The notes below the pieces were generated by a model. That model saw nothing but the letters and a program-made list of their open reading frames with translations, was not told the DNA's origin and did not search any database. A program made the translations under genes and the position numbers. Shown in pieces: positions 28,456-37,825 of a stretch of 64,000 bases of DNA. The DNA is from Glaciimonas sp. PCH181 (GTDB lineage Bacteria > Pseudomonadota > Gammaproteobacteria > Burkholderiales > Burkholderiaceae_D). The first letter of the stretch is position 1, and each line of letters begins with the position of its first letter. The stretch covers positions 2,046,001 to 2,110,000 of the forward strand of contig NZ_PYFP01000001.1 in the NCBI RefSeq assembly GCF_003056055.1, in the 5' to 3' direction.

Positions 28456-29316
28456 GTGGCAATGTTACTCGATGCAATTCGCACCCAAATTGACTTGTTA
28501 TCAAAGTCAGAGAAAAAGGTCGCCCTGACGATTCTCGATAATCCGCAACTGGCGTTATCCGAGAACATCACCGCCTTAGCCAAAAATGCACAAGTTTCTG
28601 AGCCGACGGTGGTACGTTTTTGTCGCGCTATCGGTTATGAAGGCTGGCATGATTTCAAACTAAAACTGGCACAAAGTCTTGCAGTTGCTTTGCCGGGCGC
28701 AAACGAAATGCTGGCGCAGGATGATATCGCAGCCGATCTGGTCAACAAGATTTGCAGCCGCTCAATTAATACGTTGCTTGACCTGCGCAATCATCTCAGC
28801 CCGGATGCAATTCAACGTGCGCTGGATGTCTTGCTGAAGGCCAACAAGATTGAGTTCTACGGTCAGGGCACTTCCGGTATCGTGGCCGCCGATGCGCAGC
28901 ATAAATTTTTTCGTTCCGGCGTGCCGACGGTCGCCTATTCCGATCCTCACATCCACAGTATCGCAGCCTCACTCTTACAGCCAGGCGATGCGGTAGTCGC
29001 CATCTCGCAACGCGGTGGGAATGCCGCTTTGCTGCGGAGCGTGCAACTAGCAAAAAAAGGCGGTGCCGATATCATCGTGCTCGGGCCTAGCGGTACGCCA
29101 TTGGCAGAACTGGCAACCGTGCTGGTGCCCATCGATCTGAGCTTTAATACCGATCCGTATACACCCATCTCGGCAAGGCTTGCGCATCTGGTTGTCATTG
29201 ATATTCTGGCAGTCGGACTTGCACTTAAGCGCGGGCCGGAATTCCGCAAGAAAATGCAAAATGCGCAGAAAGCGTTGCAACAGTTCGACATGCAGTTTGA
29301 TTCCTTTTTTCGCTGA
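28456..29316 (+). CDS. hexR: HexR-like transcriptional regulator (RpiR family)
   Basis: The 286-residue regulator has an N-terminal RpiR-type helix-turn-helix (ALAKNAQVSEPTVVRFCRAIG, where the last helix reads DNA) and a C-terminal SIS sugar-phosphate-binding domain (GQGTSGIVAADAQHKFFR; VVAISQRGGNA). In proteobacteria HexR represses zwf, edd, eda and related genes, and KDPG releases it. Here it lies directly after zwf. The start is probably GTG 28456, because AGGAA lies 8 bp before it; ATG 28462 is the alternative. A second HexR domain is fused to glucokinase at 34147. Confidence 0.92.
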   Translation: MAMLLDAIRTQIDLLSKSEKKVALTILDNPQLALSENITALAKNAQVSEPTVVRFCRAIGYEGWHDFKLKLAQSLAVALPGANEMLAQDDIAADLVNKICSRSINTLLDLRNHLSPDAIQRALDVLLKANKIEFYGQGTSGIVAADAQHKFFRSGVPTVAYSDPHIHSIAASLLQPGDAVVAISQRGGNAALLRSVQLAKKGGADIIVLGPSGTPLAELATVLVPIDLSFNTDPYTPISARLAHLVVIDILAVGLALKRGPEFRKKMQNAQKALQQFDMQFDSFFR

Positions 29317-29440
29317 TCGCACCAACCTGCAGTTGCCATTTCCATCCATACGCAATCGTCAGTAATACCCACTACAAAAATAGCGCAAGTCCGCGAAAGA
29401 CCGTAATAATTCGCGGCATATAAAAATCGAGACAGACAAA

Positions 29441-30652
29441 ATGACCCAGCCATCCCCCTTTCAAACGCCAGCTTTCCTGCACGCACAACTGCGACGCGAT
29501 ATCGCTTTTTTTCATCCGCGCACGATTGATCCTAGCGGTGGATTTTTTCACTATCTGAACGATGATGGCAGTATTTACGATGCCGCCAGCCGCCATCTGG
29601 TCAACAGCGCCCGCATGGTATTTTGTTACGCCCTCGCCTTTCGGCTGGATGGTAAAGAAGAATATCGCGACGCTGTACGCCATGGCTTGCGTTTTCTCGA
29701 AGAAAAACACAAACAAGCGGAATATGGCGGTTACGCCTGGGTGCTGGAAAACGGCATTCCGGTTGACCGCACCCAGCATTGCTACGGCTTGGCATTCGTC
29801 TTATTGGCACACGCCCACGCGTTCAGAATTGGCATCAGTGAAGCCGAAACCGGTATCAGCGCAACCTTCGAATTGATGGAGCGCCTGTTCTGGTCGGAAG
29901 CCGACGGTTTATATGCCGATGAAGCCAGCCCCGATGGCGTCGTCTCACCCTATCGCGGGCAAAACGCCAATATGCATAGCTGCGAAGCATTGATTGCCGC
30001 GTTTGAAGCAACTGCTGATGAACGTTATTTGCATCGGGCCGAGCTGCTGGCGCGCAACATCACGCTACGTCAGGCCGCGCTCGGCAAAGGCTGGATTTGG
30101 GAGCACTATCACTCCGACTGGCAAGTCGATTGGGAATATAACCGTCACGATAGCAGCAACATGTTTCGCCCTTGGGGCTATCAACCCGGTCACATGACCG
30201 AATGGTCAAAGTTGTTATTACTGCTGGAACGTCATCGCGCCCATCTGCAACACGATGGCGATTGGCTCCTGCCACGAGCGCAAGCGTTGTTTGATGTGAC
30301 AATGCCGCTTGCGTGGGATGCACAATACGGCGGACTGCACTATGGATTAGCGCCGGACGGCACGGCTTGCGACGACGATAAATATTTTTGGGTGCAAGCG
30401 GAATCACTGGCGACGGCGGCGCTATTGGCGCAACGATCGGGCAACGCGGAATACTGGGATTGGTATAACAAATTATGGCAGTACAGCGTCGACCATTTGA
30501 TCGATCCGCAGCAAGGCGGCTGGTATCGGATTTTGCATCGGGACAACACTCGCTATGGCCCGGAAAAACCGCCGCATGGCAAAACAGATTTCTATCATCC
30601 AATGGGAGCCTGCCTGGAATCCTTGCACGCCGTTGGTTGTGCGCTTGCCTAA
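29441..30652 (+). CDS. AGE-family sugar isomerase/epimerase (YihS-like aldose-ketose isomerase)
   Basis: The 403-residue protein belongs to the N-acylglucosamine 2-epimerase superfamily, an (alpha/alpha)6 barrel. The three catalytic histidines of YihS are visible at His179 (NANMHSCEAL), His251 (GYQPGHMTEW) and His386 (YHPMGACLES), each shifted by three residues from the numbering I recall for E. coli YihS. Likely activities are mannose-fructose (or lyxose-xylulose) isomerisation. The following PfkB-family gene could then phosphorylate fructose and pgi convert it. N-acylglucosamine or cellobiose 2-epimerase activity is the alternative. It starts 124 bp after hexR. Confidence 0.85.
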   Translation: MTQPSPFQTPAFLHAQLRRDIAFFHPRTIDPSGGFFHYLNDDGSIYDAASRHLVNSARMVFCYALAFRLDGKEEYRDAVRHGLRFLEEKHKQAEYGGYAWVLENGIPVDRTQHCYGLAFVLLAHAHAFRIGISEAETGISATFELMERLFWSEADGLYADEASPDGVVSPYRGQNANMHSCEALIAAFEATADERYLHRAELLARNITLRQAALGKGWIWEHYHSDWQVDWEYNRHDSSNMFRPWGYQPGHMTEWSKLLLLLERHRAHLQHDGDWLLPRAQALFDVTMPLAWDAQYGGLHYGLAPDGTACDDDKYFWVQAESLATAALLAQRSGNAEYWDWYNKLWQYSVDHLIDPQQGGWYRILHRDNTRYGPEKPPHGKTDFYHPMGACLESLHAVGCALA

Positions 30653-30709
30653 ATCGCAGATACAAAATAAATCACTCTTTATAACCTTGACCAAAGTTGC
30701 CCGAACATC

Positions 30710-31687
30710 ATGACTAACCGACCTGCCAGCAACTCAGTTAATGTAGACGCGTCACCATTACCGCTACCTTTGTTTATTAGCGCGGGTGAAGCGCTCACCG
30801 ATTTAATTCGCACCGATGACGATCAGTGGCTAAGTAAAACTGGCGGCTCTGTCTGGAATGTGGCCCGCGCAATGGCCAGCCTTGGAGTCTCGACAGGATT
30901 TGCTGGCGCCATTAGCCAGGATTGGTTCGGCGACGCCTTATTTGCAGCAAGTCAGGAAGCCAATCTCGATCTGCGGTTTTTACAACGCGTCGCCCGTTCG
31001 CCCTTGCTCGCCATCGTCTATGAAACCACCCCGCCGCAATATAACTTCATCGGCGAGAACAGCGCAGACCTCGCCTTTGATCCGACATTATTGCCTGCGA
31101 ATTGGCAATCTGCTGCGAAATGGGCGCATTTTGGCGGTATCAGCCTGACCCGCACACCGCTTGCTGAGAAATTGATCGCGCTGGCGGAAGAGCTTAAACA
31201 GGCTGGCGTAAAAATCAGTTACGACCCTAACTTCCGCAATGTGATGACGCCGCAATACGATCCGGTGCTGAAACGCATGGCGCAACTGGCCGACGTCATC
31301 AAGGTTTCCGATGAAGATTTATGCGGCCTGTTCCGTACCGACGATCAGGATGCCGCGCTGGCTACATTGCGCAGCTTCAATCCAGAAGCCGCGATTCTTT
31401 TGACTTTGGGTGCGCAAGGCGCAACGATGTTGGTCGGCGAGCAAGAATGGCACGTTATGCCGCCCGCGATTCAGATTGTCGATACAGTCGGTGCGGGCGA
31501 TGCCGGGATCGCAGGACTTATTTATGCACTTATACAAGAGTCTCAAGACGCAACTACACCATCTACCGAAATTGACTGGCACCAACACCTGCGATTTTCG
31601 GTCGCCTGCGGATCAGCCGCCTGCATGACCGCGGGTGCCAAGCCCCCACAACTCGCGCAAGCAGTTTCTCTGCTCTCCAGCATCTAA
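30710..31687 (+). CDS. PfkB-family carbohydrate kinase, probably fructokinase
   Basis: The 325-residue ribokinase-like enzyme has the N-terminal sugar-binding GGSVWNVARAMASLG motif near residue 44 and the C-terminal anion-hole and base motif VDTVGAGDAGIAGL near residue 260. It phosphorylates a sugar, most plausibly fructose, given the isomerase gene just upstream and pgi nearby. 2-keto-3-deoxygluconate kinase is another possibility. It begins 57 bp after the isomerase stop and is the last gene of the pgi-zwf-hexR-isomerase-kinase series. Confidence 0.88.
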   Translation: MTNRPASNSVNVDASPLPLPLFISAGEALTDLIRTDDDQWLSKTGGSVWNVARAMASLGVSTGFAGAISQDWFGDALFAASQEANLDLRFLQRVARSPLLAIVYETTPPQYNFIGENSADLAFDPTLLPANWQSAAKWAHFGGISLTRTPLAEKLIALAEELKQAGVKISYDPNFRNVMTPQYDPVLKRMAQLADVIKVSDEDLCGLFRTDDQDAALATLRSFNPEAAILLTLGAQGATMLVGEQEWHVMPPAIQIVDTVGAGDAGIAGLIYALIQESQDATTPSTEIDWHQHLRFSVACGSAACMTAGAKPPQLAQAVSLLSSI

Positions 31688-31716
31688 AGCTATAAATTCT
31701 TAACTAAACAGCATCA

Positions 31717-31760
31717 AGCCGCCATTCTGACCGTCTGCGAAGCGCGGAAGGAGGGCGGCT
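31717..31760 (+). terminator. Stem-loop after the sugar-kinase gene
   Basis: AGCCGCC pairs with GGCGGCT, and an inner CCG...CGG arm extends the structure. It starts 29 bp after the kinase stop. A T-run is lacking, so termination is likely but unproven. Confidence 0.5.
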
Positions 31761-31815
31761 AGTATCGCTTGGACAGTCTCATCCAAAATTTCCCTCAAAA
31801 TGTACCAAAGCTACT

Positions 31816-31830
31816 TGTAGTAAAAATACA
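31816..31830 (+). promoter_or_regulatory. HexR-like operator upstream of porin (distal)
   Basis: TGTAGTAAAAATACA matches 14 of 15 positions of the HexR consensus. It is 302 bp before the porin ATG at 32132. Together with the site at 31963 it suggests porin expression is tied to sugar-phosphate level. Confidence 0.6.
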
Positions 31831-31962
31831 TATCGCCGTGATTTATCACGAAAAAAAAGGCTTTATACCTCTACCGATAACCATTTCTCGTCTATCGATC
31901 ACATTTTTGATTGAACCCCGAACCTAAGTAAATAGGAATATGCGGCTTTTTAGCAACACAGA

Positions 31963-31977
31963 TATAGTAAAACTACA
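31963..31977 (+). promoter_or_regulatory. HexR-like operator upstream of porin (proximal)
   Basis: TATAGTAAAACTACA matches 14 of 15 consensus positions and lies 155 bp before the porin start. The two sites are 147 bp apart, about 14 helical turns, which would permit looping. The whole 444-bp region 31688-32131 is AT-rich and without a gene. Confidence 0.6.
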
Positions 31978-32131
31978 TAAATAAAACAAAAATTATCTAA
32001 TTACGTTTACCATCGGTTTCAACAAAGCAAGCCTGCATTGCACACCAGTTGCAATCGCAAGCTTCATGAATTTCGAGCTAACAAGACTCGAAAAACGGTG
32101 GATAACACCATATTTTTACTTAGGAGATAAG

Positions 32132-33232
32132 ATGAGCAAACCAGTTTTAAAGACTCTGCGCGCGGGTGCCCGCCTGCCAATGGTAAAACCACTAGCAGTA
32201 GCGATCCTTCTTGCCGCCACTTGCGCCGGTCAAGCACAAGCACAAACTAATGTCACTATTTACGGTCGTGTTGACGCCGGTATTGATTATCAAAGTAACC
32301 AATTCAACGCAGCCAACAACACTCGCGGCGGACAATGGGGCACGGGCGGTAACAGCTGGGGCACTAGCATGTTCGGCTTCAAAGGTACTGAAGATCTGGG
32401 CGGCGGACTGAAAGCCATCTTCACACTGGAAAACGGTTTTAATGCAGGCAACGGCCAAACTAACGGTGGCGGATCAACACTTTGGTCACGTCGTTCGTTT
32501 GTTGGTCTGTCAGGCGATTTCGGTACTGTAAAAATCGGTCGTGACTTGACACTGCCAAGTGACATCGTCTGGGGCCTGGATCCAACTGGTCAACAAGCGC
32601 TAAGTTCAGCAACGTTAGTAAAAGGACGCAGCTGGCCACAAACTAGCAATCAAGTCCAATACATCTCACCAAGTTTCGGTGGTTTCACTGCTCAAGGCGC
32701 ATATGGCTTCGGTGAAGTTGCGGGCGCAACAAAACCTAAGAGCAGCAGCGGTGTTGCGCTATCGTTCGTACAACCGGCCTATTCATTGGTAGCAATGTAT
32801 GACGTTGCAAATGACAACAACGGTCAATACTCTACCCTGTTCACCAATTCGAAAGAATTGACGATCGGCGGTACTGTGAATATCGACAAACTGAAACTGT
32901 ATGCGGCCTACCAAAATCTGTCAGCACCGCAAACTGTTGCTGGTCCTGATAAAGCAAACCATTTCTGGGTCGGCGCCAACTATCAGTTGACACCCGCACT
33001 GACACTGATCGCAGCTGCGTATCACGTCAAGCTGAACCAAAATGTCGGCAGCGCCAATTTATTCATGCTGGGCACCAACTACAGCTTGTCAAAACGCACT
33101 CTGCTGTACGCAAGCATCGGTACTGTACGTAACGGCGCTAACACCAATTTCCAAGTTGAAACAGGCGATGGCACAGGTTTGACAGGTCAAAACCAGAACG
33201 CGTTCTACACAGGTGTAAGTCACTCGTTCTAA
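32132..33232 (+). CDS. Gram-negative general porin (porin_4 type)
   Basis: The 366-residue outer-membrane protein has a 37-residue signal peptide ending AGQAQA before QTNVTIYGRVDAGI, the standard first strand of betaproteobacterial trimeric porins. It has FKGTEDLGGGLKAIF and SRRSFVGLSG repeats and ends in a C-terminal Phe (GVSHSF), the signal for BAM-mediated assembly. ATG 32132 is chosen because TAGGAG precedes it; the frame continues upstream to 32066. The GCA/AAC-rich codon use suggests high expression. Position within the sugar block and two HexR-like boxes upstream point to hexose uptake, which is inference. Confidence 0.93.
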   Translation: MSKPVLKTLRAGARLPMVKPLAVAILLAATCAGQAQAQTNVTIYGRVDAGIDYQSNQFNAANNTRGGQWGTGGNSWGTSMFGFKGTEDLGGGLKAIFTLENGFNAGNGQTNGGGSTLWSRRSFVGLSGDFGTVKIGRDLTLPSDIVWGLDPTGQQALSSATLVKGRSWPQTSNQVQYISPSFGGFTAQGAYGFGEVAGATKPKSSSGVALSFVQPAYSLVAMYDVANDNNGQYSTLFTNSKELTIGGTVNIDKLKLYAAYQNLSAPQTVAGPDKANHFWVGANYQLTPALTLIAAAYHVKLNQNVGSANLFMLGTNYSLSKRTLLYASIGTVRNGANTNFQVETGDGTGLTGQNQNAFYTGVSHSF

Positions 33233-33350
33233 GCAATACCCGGGTAAGCAGGATTGGTCGTGTCGCTTGAGCTCGGCACGATAGGTCCTTCTTATCTTTT
33301 ACTTGCCGATTAGTGGCAGCAGCAGACGACCCTGGGGTATCCCCAGATTT

Positions 33351-33380
33351 TGCCCATTCGTACGTGAGTGGGCATTTTTT
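33351..33380 (+). terminator. Intrinsic terminator of the first porin
   Basis: TGCCCA pairs with TGGGCA, with inner TC/GA pairs, and is followed by six T residues. It lies about 120 bp after the porin stop. Confidence 0.85.
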
Positions 33381-33504
33381 ATGGGCAAGTCAACTATCTA
33401 AACGCCAACGTATTTGACGATGCAGAAGCCTCCCAAAACCCATCCTCGCCACGCGTGCTGCCCTGTGTCAAAATAACTTTCCTGGAAATTTATCGGACAA
33501 GATT

Positions 33505-34035
33505 ATGCAGACCGCAGCTTTCCCACCGCAGCGCTTCTCACGTCCCGCACAATTTTTACATTGGGCCATTTTTTTACTGGTCGCCCTGGCCTACCTCGCG
33601 ATTGAAGTTCGCGGCCCTAAAGGCAGTGCATCGCGGATATTCTGGAGCGCAACCCATTATTGGGCTGGCATTAGTGTCCTGGCGTTATCCGTTATCCGGC
33701 TGTGCTGGCGGTTTTATCAGCCCCCTCCAGCACCAGAGCCAGATACCGCCATCCTGCTTTTCCTCGCAAAAGTGACGCATCTGATGCTATATATATTTAT
33801 CATCGCCCAACCCATACTCGGCATCTTGACAATTAACTTTGGCGGACATCCTGTGACGTTAGCAGGACTAGGCTCGTTCACCATCGTTAGCCCTAACCAC
33901 GATCTGCGCGATACGGTTAAATGGCTACATGAAACGCTAGGGAATGCTTTCTACTTTGTGATTGGTCTGCATGCGCTGGCAGCGCTATGGCATCACTTTG
34001 TGAAACGCGATAACACACTGCGCCGGATGCTATAA
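33505..34035 (+). CDS. Cytochrome b561 (CybB family)
   Basis: The 176-residue four-helix inner-membrane cytochrome starts with RFSRPAQFLHWAIFLLVAL and shows several conserved histidines: the HW pair near residue 19, THYWAG near residue 50, LHETLG near 146 and LHALAALWHHF near 159. They are expected to hold two b hemes and pass electrons from ubiquinol, or to superoxide in E. coli CybB. It stands alone between a terminator and the convergent glk-hexR gene. Its place in a sugar cluster has no obvious meaning. Confidence 0.9.
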   Translation: MQTAAFPPQRFSRPAQFLHWAIFLLVALAYLAIEVRGPKGSASRIFWSATHYWAGISVLALSVIRLCWRFYQPPPAPEPDTAILLFLAKVTHLMLYIFIIAQPILGILTINFGGHPVTLAGLGSFTIVSPNHDLRDTVKWLHETLGNAFYFVIGLHALAALWHHFVKRDNTLRRML

Positions 34036-34146
34036 AGCATGGCGCAGGCTGACAATCAGGGGACGGTCGATTCGCTGGATTTGCTCAGCGTCGCTGACCG
34101 AATAGTCGATCAGCGTCGTGAATAGGAATCAAAGAGGATGAGAATA

Positions 34147-36120
34147 TTACTTAGTATGGGAAATCAGATTCGGCGCTAAAGGCGTATCGTCAGCAGATTG
34201 CGCAGAAGATGTAGGCGATCCGTCTCTGGCGGCAACTTTGTCGCTGGTGCCATCATCCTGATTCGAAGCGATATGCGCCAAAATACCGCGTTTTGCCTGC
34301 CGCTGAAGCTCTGCAAACGGACTGGAGCGGTTCATCGAAATTCCCACCGCCAACACGTCAATTAATAGCAATAACAATATCCGCGAGACCATCGGAATGT
34401 GCATGTTGCTGCCTTCGTCATGCTCCACCGCCAAGGTGTAATCGGCACGTTTCGCCAGTTGCGAATTGCTCGGTGCCAGCGCAATAATCGTCGCACCGGA
34501 ATTCACCGCAACTTCTACCGCTGGCGCTAGATGACGCAAGCGGCCGGAGTTAGAGATAATTACCGCAACATCGGTACTCTTGAGCAAAGAAGCTGAAATT
34601 TCCTGCAATTGCGGGTCTGTGTAAGCCGATGCAGGAATCCCCAAACGGAAGAATTTTTGCTGTGCGTCCTCCGCCACCAGACCGCAACTGCCAAAACCAT
34701 AAAACTCCACCCGAGAAGCCTGACTCAGAATATCGATGACCTTGGTTAAAGTGTCGGCATTCAAATTGTCACGGACTTCCATCATCGCAGAAATAGTGTT
34801 GTCGACGACTTTAACCCCGACGTCCAGCGCCGAATCGCCGACATGTACCTGACTGTGCGCTACTGGCACAGTACCGGTCACGCCCGAAGCCAGTTTTAAC
34901 TTAAAATCGGCAAGGCCCTGACAACCCATGGTGCGGCAAAATCGAATAACGGTCGGCTGACTAACCTCTGCACGACGGGCGATTTCAGAAATCGGCTCGC
35001 TCATCACGGCACGCGGATGCGCCAAAATCAAACTGGCCACTTTTTGTTCTGCAGGTGAAAACTGGGACCGTGCTTTACGGATACGCTCCAGAATCGGTAC
35101 GGCATTTCCGCCGCCCAGATGTTCTGCCAAAATAGCGGCGACACCAACAAACGCAGGATAAGGCGCGGTAATCACATAGGTAGGAATTTTCGCCATGTAC
35201 GAGGCGAACCGGCCTTTGTTTTCAAAGCGCGCACGGAATGACGAATTGGCAAAATATTCGCCCAGACGCGGCACCACACCGCCGCCTATATAAATACCGC
35301 CCAATGTGCCTAGCGTTACCGCCACGTCGGATGCAACGGTGCCCAGCATTGCGCAAAAACAATCCAGCACTTCAACGCATAAAGGGTCGCTGCCATTCAG
35401 CGCACGCTCAACGATTTGAGCGGTATGCAATGCTTCAGGATTGGCAATACCGCGCAAGTCAGCCAAGGCCTGATAAGTGATTTCAATCCCCGGCCCGGAT
35501 ACCATACGTTCGGCAGAAACGTGTGAATAAGTGCGCCAGCAATACGCCAATACAGCCGCCTCACGCTCATCGCCGGGCGCAAATCTGACATGACCGCCTT
35601 CGCTACCTAAGGCAATCCAACGACCTTCCGTGGGGATCAATGCGCCCACGCCCAATCCAGTTCCGGCTCCAACCAGCCCAACCACCCCGCCCGCCAAAGG
35701 CCTGCCGCCGCCAATTTGGACGCAATGCGATTGCTCCAGATGCGGCAACGCCATCGATAGCGCAGTGAAATCATTGACGATCAGTAAAGTATCCAAATTG
35801 AGCCGCCGCCGCGTGGCTTCAATCGAAAAAGCCCACGAATGATTCGTCATTTTGATTTCATCACCATCCACCGGATTCGCAATGGCGATGGCGGCATGAC
35901 GTATTTGCGGGTGCGGATTGCTCGCCAGATAAGCTTCAACCGCCAACACAAACTCGGCATAGTCAGCACAGCGCAACGTCTGTATGGCATCAATTTGACC
36001 GGGTGCGCTTTCTAGCGCAAAGCGGGCATTTGTACCGCCGACATCTGCCAGCAAACGCGGTCCGTCTAAATAACCATCGGTTTGGACTGCGCCAGCATGT
36101 ATGACAGAAGATGAAGACAT
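34147..36120 (-). CDS. glk: Bifunctional glucokinase / HexR-type regulator fusion
   Basis: The 657-residue protein joins two domains. Residues 1 to about 330 are a glucokinase (LLADVGGTNARFALES ATP-binding motif, GTGLGVGALI, SEGGHVRFAPGD), making glucose 6-phosphate. From about 345 an RpiR/HexR module follows (AEQKVASLILAHP, RRAEVSQPTVIRFCRTMG helix-turn-helix, then a SIS domain with YGFGSCGLVAEDAQQKFFR). This fusion is known in Burkholderia. ATG 36120 (MSSSSVIHAG) is preferred to 36162. It follows the second zwf by 115 bp on the same strand. The C-terminus ends in a short Ser/Asp-rich tail. Confidence 0.95.
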   Translation of the reverse strand: MSSSSVIHAGAVQTDGYLDGPRLLADVGGTNARFALESAPGQIDAIQTLRCADYAEFVLAVEAYLASNPHPQIRHAAIAIANPVDGDEIKMTNHSWAFSIEATRRRLNLDTLLIVNDFTALSMALPHLEQSHCVQIGGGRPLAGGVVGLVGAGTGLGVGALIPTEGRWIALGSEGGHVRFAPGDEREAAVLAYCWRTYSHVSAERMVSGPGIEITYQALADLRGIANPEALHTAQIVERALNGSDPLCVEVLDCFCAMLGTVASDVAVTLGTLGGIYIGGGVVPRLGEYFANSSFRARFENKGRFASYMAKIPTYVITAPYPAFVGVAAILAEHLGGGNAVPILERIRKARSQFSPAEQKVASLILAHPRAVMSEPISEIARRAEVSQPTVIRFCRTMGCQGLADFKLKLASGVTGTVPVAHSQVHVGDSALDVGVKVVDNTISAMMEVRDNLNADTLTKVIDILSQASRVEFYGFGSCGLVAEDAQQKFFRLGIPASAYTDPQLQEISASLLKSTDVAVIISNSGRLRHLAPAVEVAVNSGATIIALAPSNSQLAKRADYTLAVEHDEGSNMHIPMVSRILLLLLIDVLAVGISMNRSSPFAELQRQAKRGILAHIASNQDDGTSDKVAARDGSPTSSAQSADDTPLAPNLISHTK

Positions 36121-36235
36121 GAGGTAAAAACTTTCACTTATAACGCTAGATTTAATTAACAAAAAAGATCACAGCCGATTCATCACGCAGACAAGACATT
36201 CAAAATGCGTCGCGTATCGGTTCACATCTGCAGCT

Positions 36236-37711
36236 TTAGCGATCTTCAGGCCATTGCGCCCCGGCCCTGGCCATCATCGCAAATGACGCCGTCGGCCCCC
36301 AACTGCCAGCCATATAAGGCTTGACCGGCGAGGCGTTAGTTTGCCAATGATGCAATAAAGGCTCTACCCATTTCCAGGCCGCTTCTTGCTCATCCCGACG
36401 CACAAACAGCGATAAATTACCACGAATTGCATCTAGCAAAAGGCGCTCGTAAGCTTCTGCGCGGCGTTGATCAAAGGCTTGGTCAAACGCCAGATCCAGC
36501 GCTACCGGCTGCACAATCATGCCATCGCCCGGCTGCTTAGCCAGACAATGTAATTGGATCGACTCATCCGGCTGCAAACGAATCACCAAACGATTGCTCA
36601 TGGCACCGCTCGGCCCAAATGGCATCGGTAAAATCGCGTGGGGAATCGGCTTAAACGTAATAATAATTTCTGCGGTCCGTTGCGCCAAGCGCTTTCCGGT
36701 ACGTAGAAAAAATGGTACGCCTGCCCAGCGCCAGTTATTAATCTCAGCATGCAACGCCACAAAGGTTTCGGTCTGCGACTTGGCACCGATGCCGGGTTCT
36801 TGCAAATATCCCGGCACAGACTGTCCGTTGACCGCACCCGAAACATATTGACCGCGCACTGCGCGCAGCTCCAGATCTTCAGCGGTGAACGGTTTTAAAG
36901 ACCGTAATACACGGACTTTTTCATCGCGGACTGCGTTTGCATCGAATGAAATCGGCGGTTCCATGGCCACCATGCACAACAGCTGCAACAGATGATTTTG
37001 CACCATGTCGCGCAATGCCCCGGTGCCATCGTAAAACTCGCCACGCCCTTCCACCCCTAACTGTTCAGCAATCGTTAGTTGCACATGGGCAATCGATTCT
37101 CGCCGCCAGAGTGGCTCGAACAGGCTATTGGCAAAGCGCAAAGCCATCAAATTCTGTACTGATTCCTTACCTAAATAGTGATCGATCCGATAAATCTGGT
37201 CTTCAGAAAAAACCCGCGCAACGGCATCATTAATCGCATGAGAAGAAAGCAAATCATGACCAAGCGGCTTCTCCAACACAACCCGCGCTTGCGCCAAATT
37301 GATAGTACTACTTGCCAGATTGGCGCAAATCCGCTCGAACAATAACGGTGAAGTCGCCAAATAAAACACCAGGCCAACCTTACAATCGAGCAACATTTCA
37401 GCTAACCGCAAGTAGCCGGTCGGCTCGATCAAATCCAGCGCCAGATAATCAATGCGGGCCAAAAAACTTGTCCAGACCGGATCATCCGGATCTACCGGCG
37501 TGGTGCCTTTGACAAATTGTGCGGCGTTTTGACTGACCCAATCCAGATAGTCATCTCGGGTAAACGCCTGCTTTGAGACACAGATAATGCGGCCATCCGG
37601 ATGCAGCTTAGCCTCTCTGTGGGCGACAAAAAGCGCAGGAAGAATCTTCCGCATCGACAAATCGCCGGTAGCGCCAAACAACGTAAAGACAAAGGGAGGT
37701 TGAGTTTGCAT
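36236..37711 (-). CDS. zwf: Glucose-6-phosphate 1-dehydrogenase (second copy)
   Basis: The 491-residue protein has the cofactor loop FGATGDLSMRKILPA near residue 12 and active-site RIDHYLGKESVQN near residue 180. It is a diverged paralogue of the zwf at 26790 and may differ in cofactor or control. ATG 37711 (MQTQPPFVF) is chosen; the frame runs back to 37747 with an unlikely hydrophobic leader. It is followed by glk-hexR, the Burkholderia-like order except that the 6-phosphogluconolactonase gene usually found between them is missing. A HexR-like box lies 43 bp upstream. Confidence 0.95.
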   Translation of the reverse strand: MQTQPPFVFTLFGATGDLSMRKILPALFVAHREAKLHPDGRIICVSKQAFTRDDYLDWVSQNAAQFVKGTTPVDPDDPVWTSFLARIDYLALDLIEPTGYLRLAEMLLDCKVGLVFYLATSPLLFERICANLASSTINLAQARVVLEKPLGHDLLSSHAINDAVARVFSEDQIYRIDHYLGKESVQNLMALRFANSLFEPLWRRESIAHVQLTIAEQLGVEGRGEFYDGTGALRDMVQNHLLQLLCMVAMEPPISFDANAVRDEKVRVLRSLKPFTAEDLELRAVRGQYVSGAVNGQSVPGYLQEPGIGAKSQTETFVALHAEINNWRWAGVPFFLRTGKRLAQRTAEIIITFKPIPHAILPMPFGPSGAMSNRLVIRLQPDESIQLHCLAKQPGDGMIVQPVALDLAFDQAFDQRRAEAYERLLLDAIRGNLSLFVRRDEQEAAWKWVEPLLHHWQTNASPVKPYMAGSWGPTASFAMMARAGAQWPEDR

Positions 37712-37753
37712 CACTATTTTGTAATAAATAAAAAACTTATATTGCAATATTAA

Positions 37754-37768
37754 TGTAGCATTACTACA
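37754..37768 (-). promoter_or_regulatory. HexR-like operator upstream of second zwf
   Basis: TGTAGCATTACTACA matches 14 of 15 positions of the HexR consensus and is almost a perfect palindrome. It lies 43 bp before the zwf start, where it could block initiation. It also lies upstream of the divergent sugar importer. Confidence 0.65.
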
Positions 37769-37825
37769 ATTACAAGCGATGAAAGGCCTGATTTACGGGT
37801 ATTATCGGTTTAAATCATTTTTGCA

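Noticed and set aside
29340..29440. HexR-like half-site before the AGE-family gene
   Set aside because: Only one half (ACTACA near 29371) fits; the other half has too many mismatches to the consensus.
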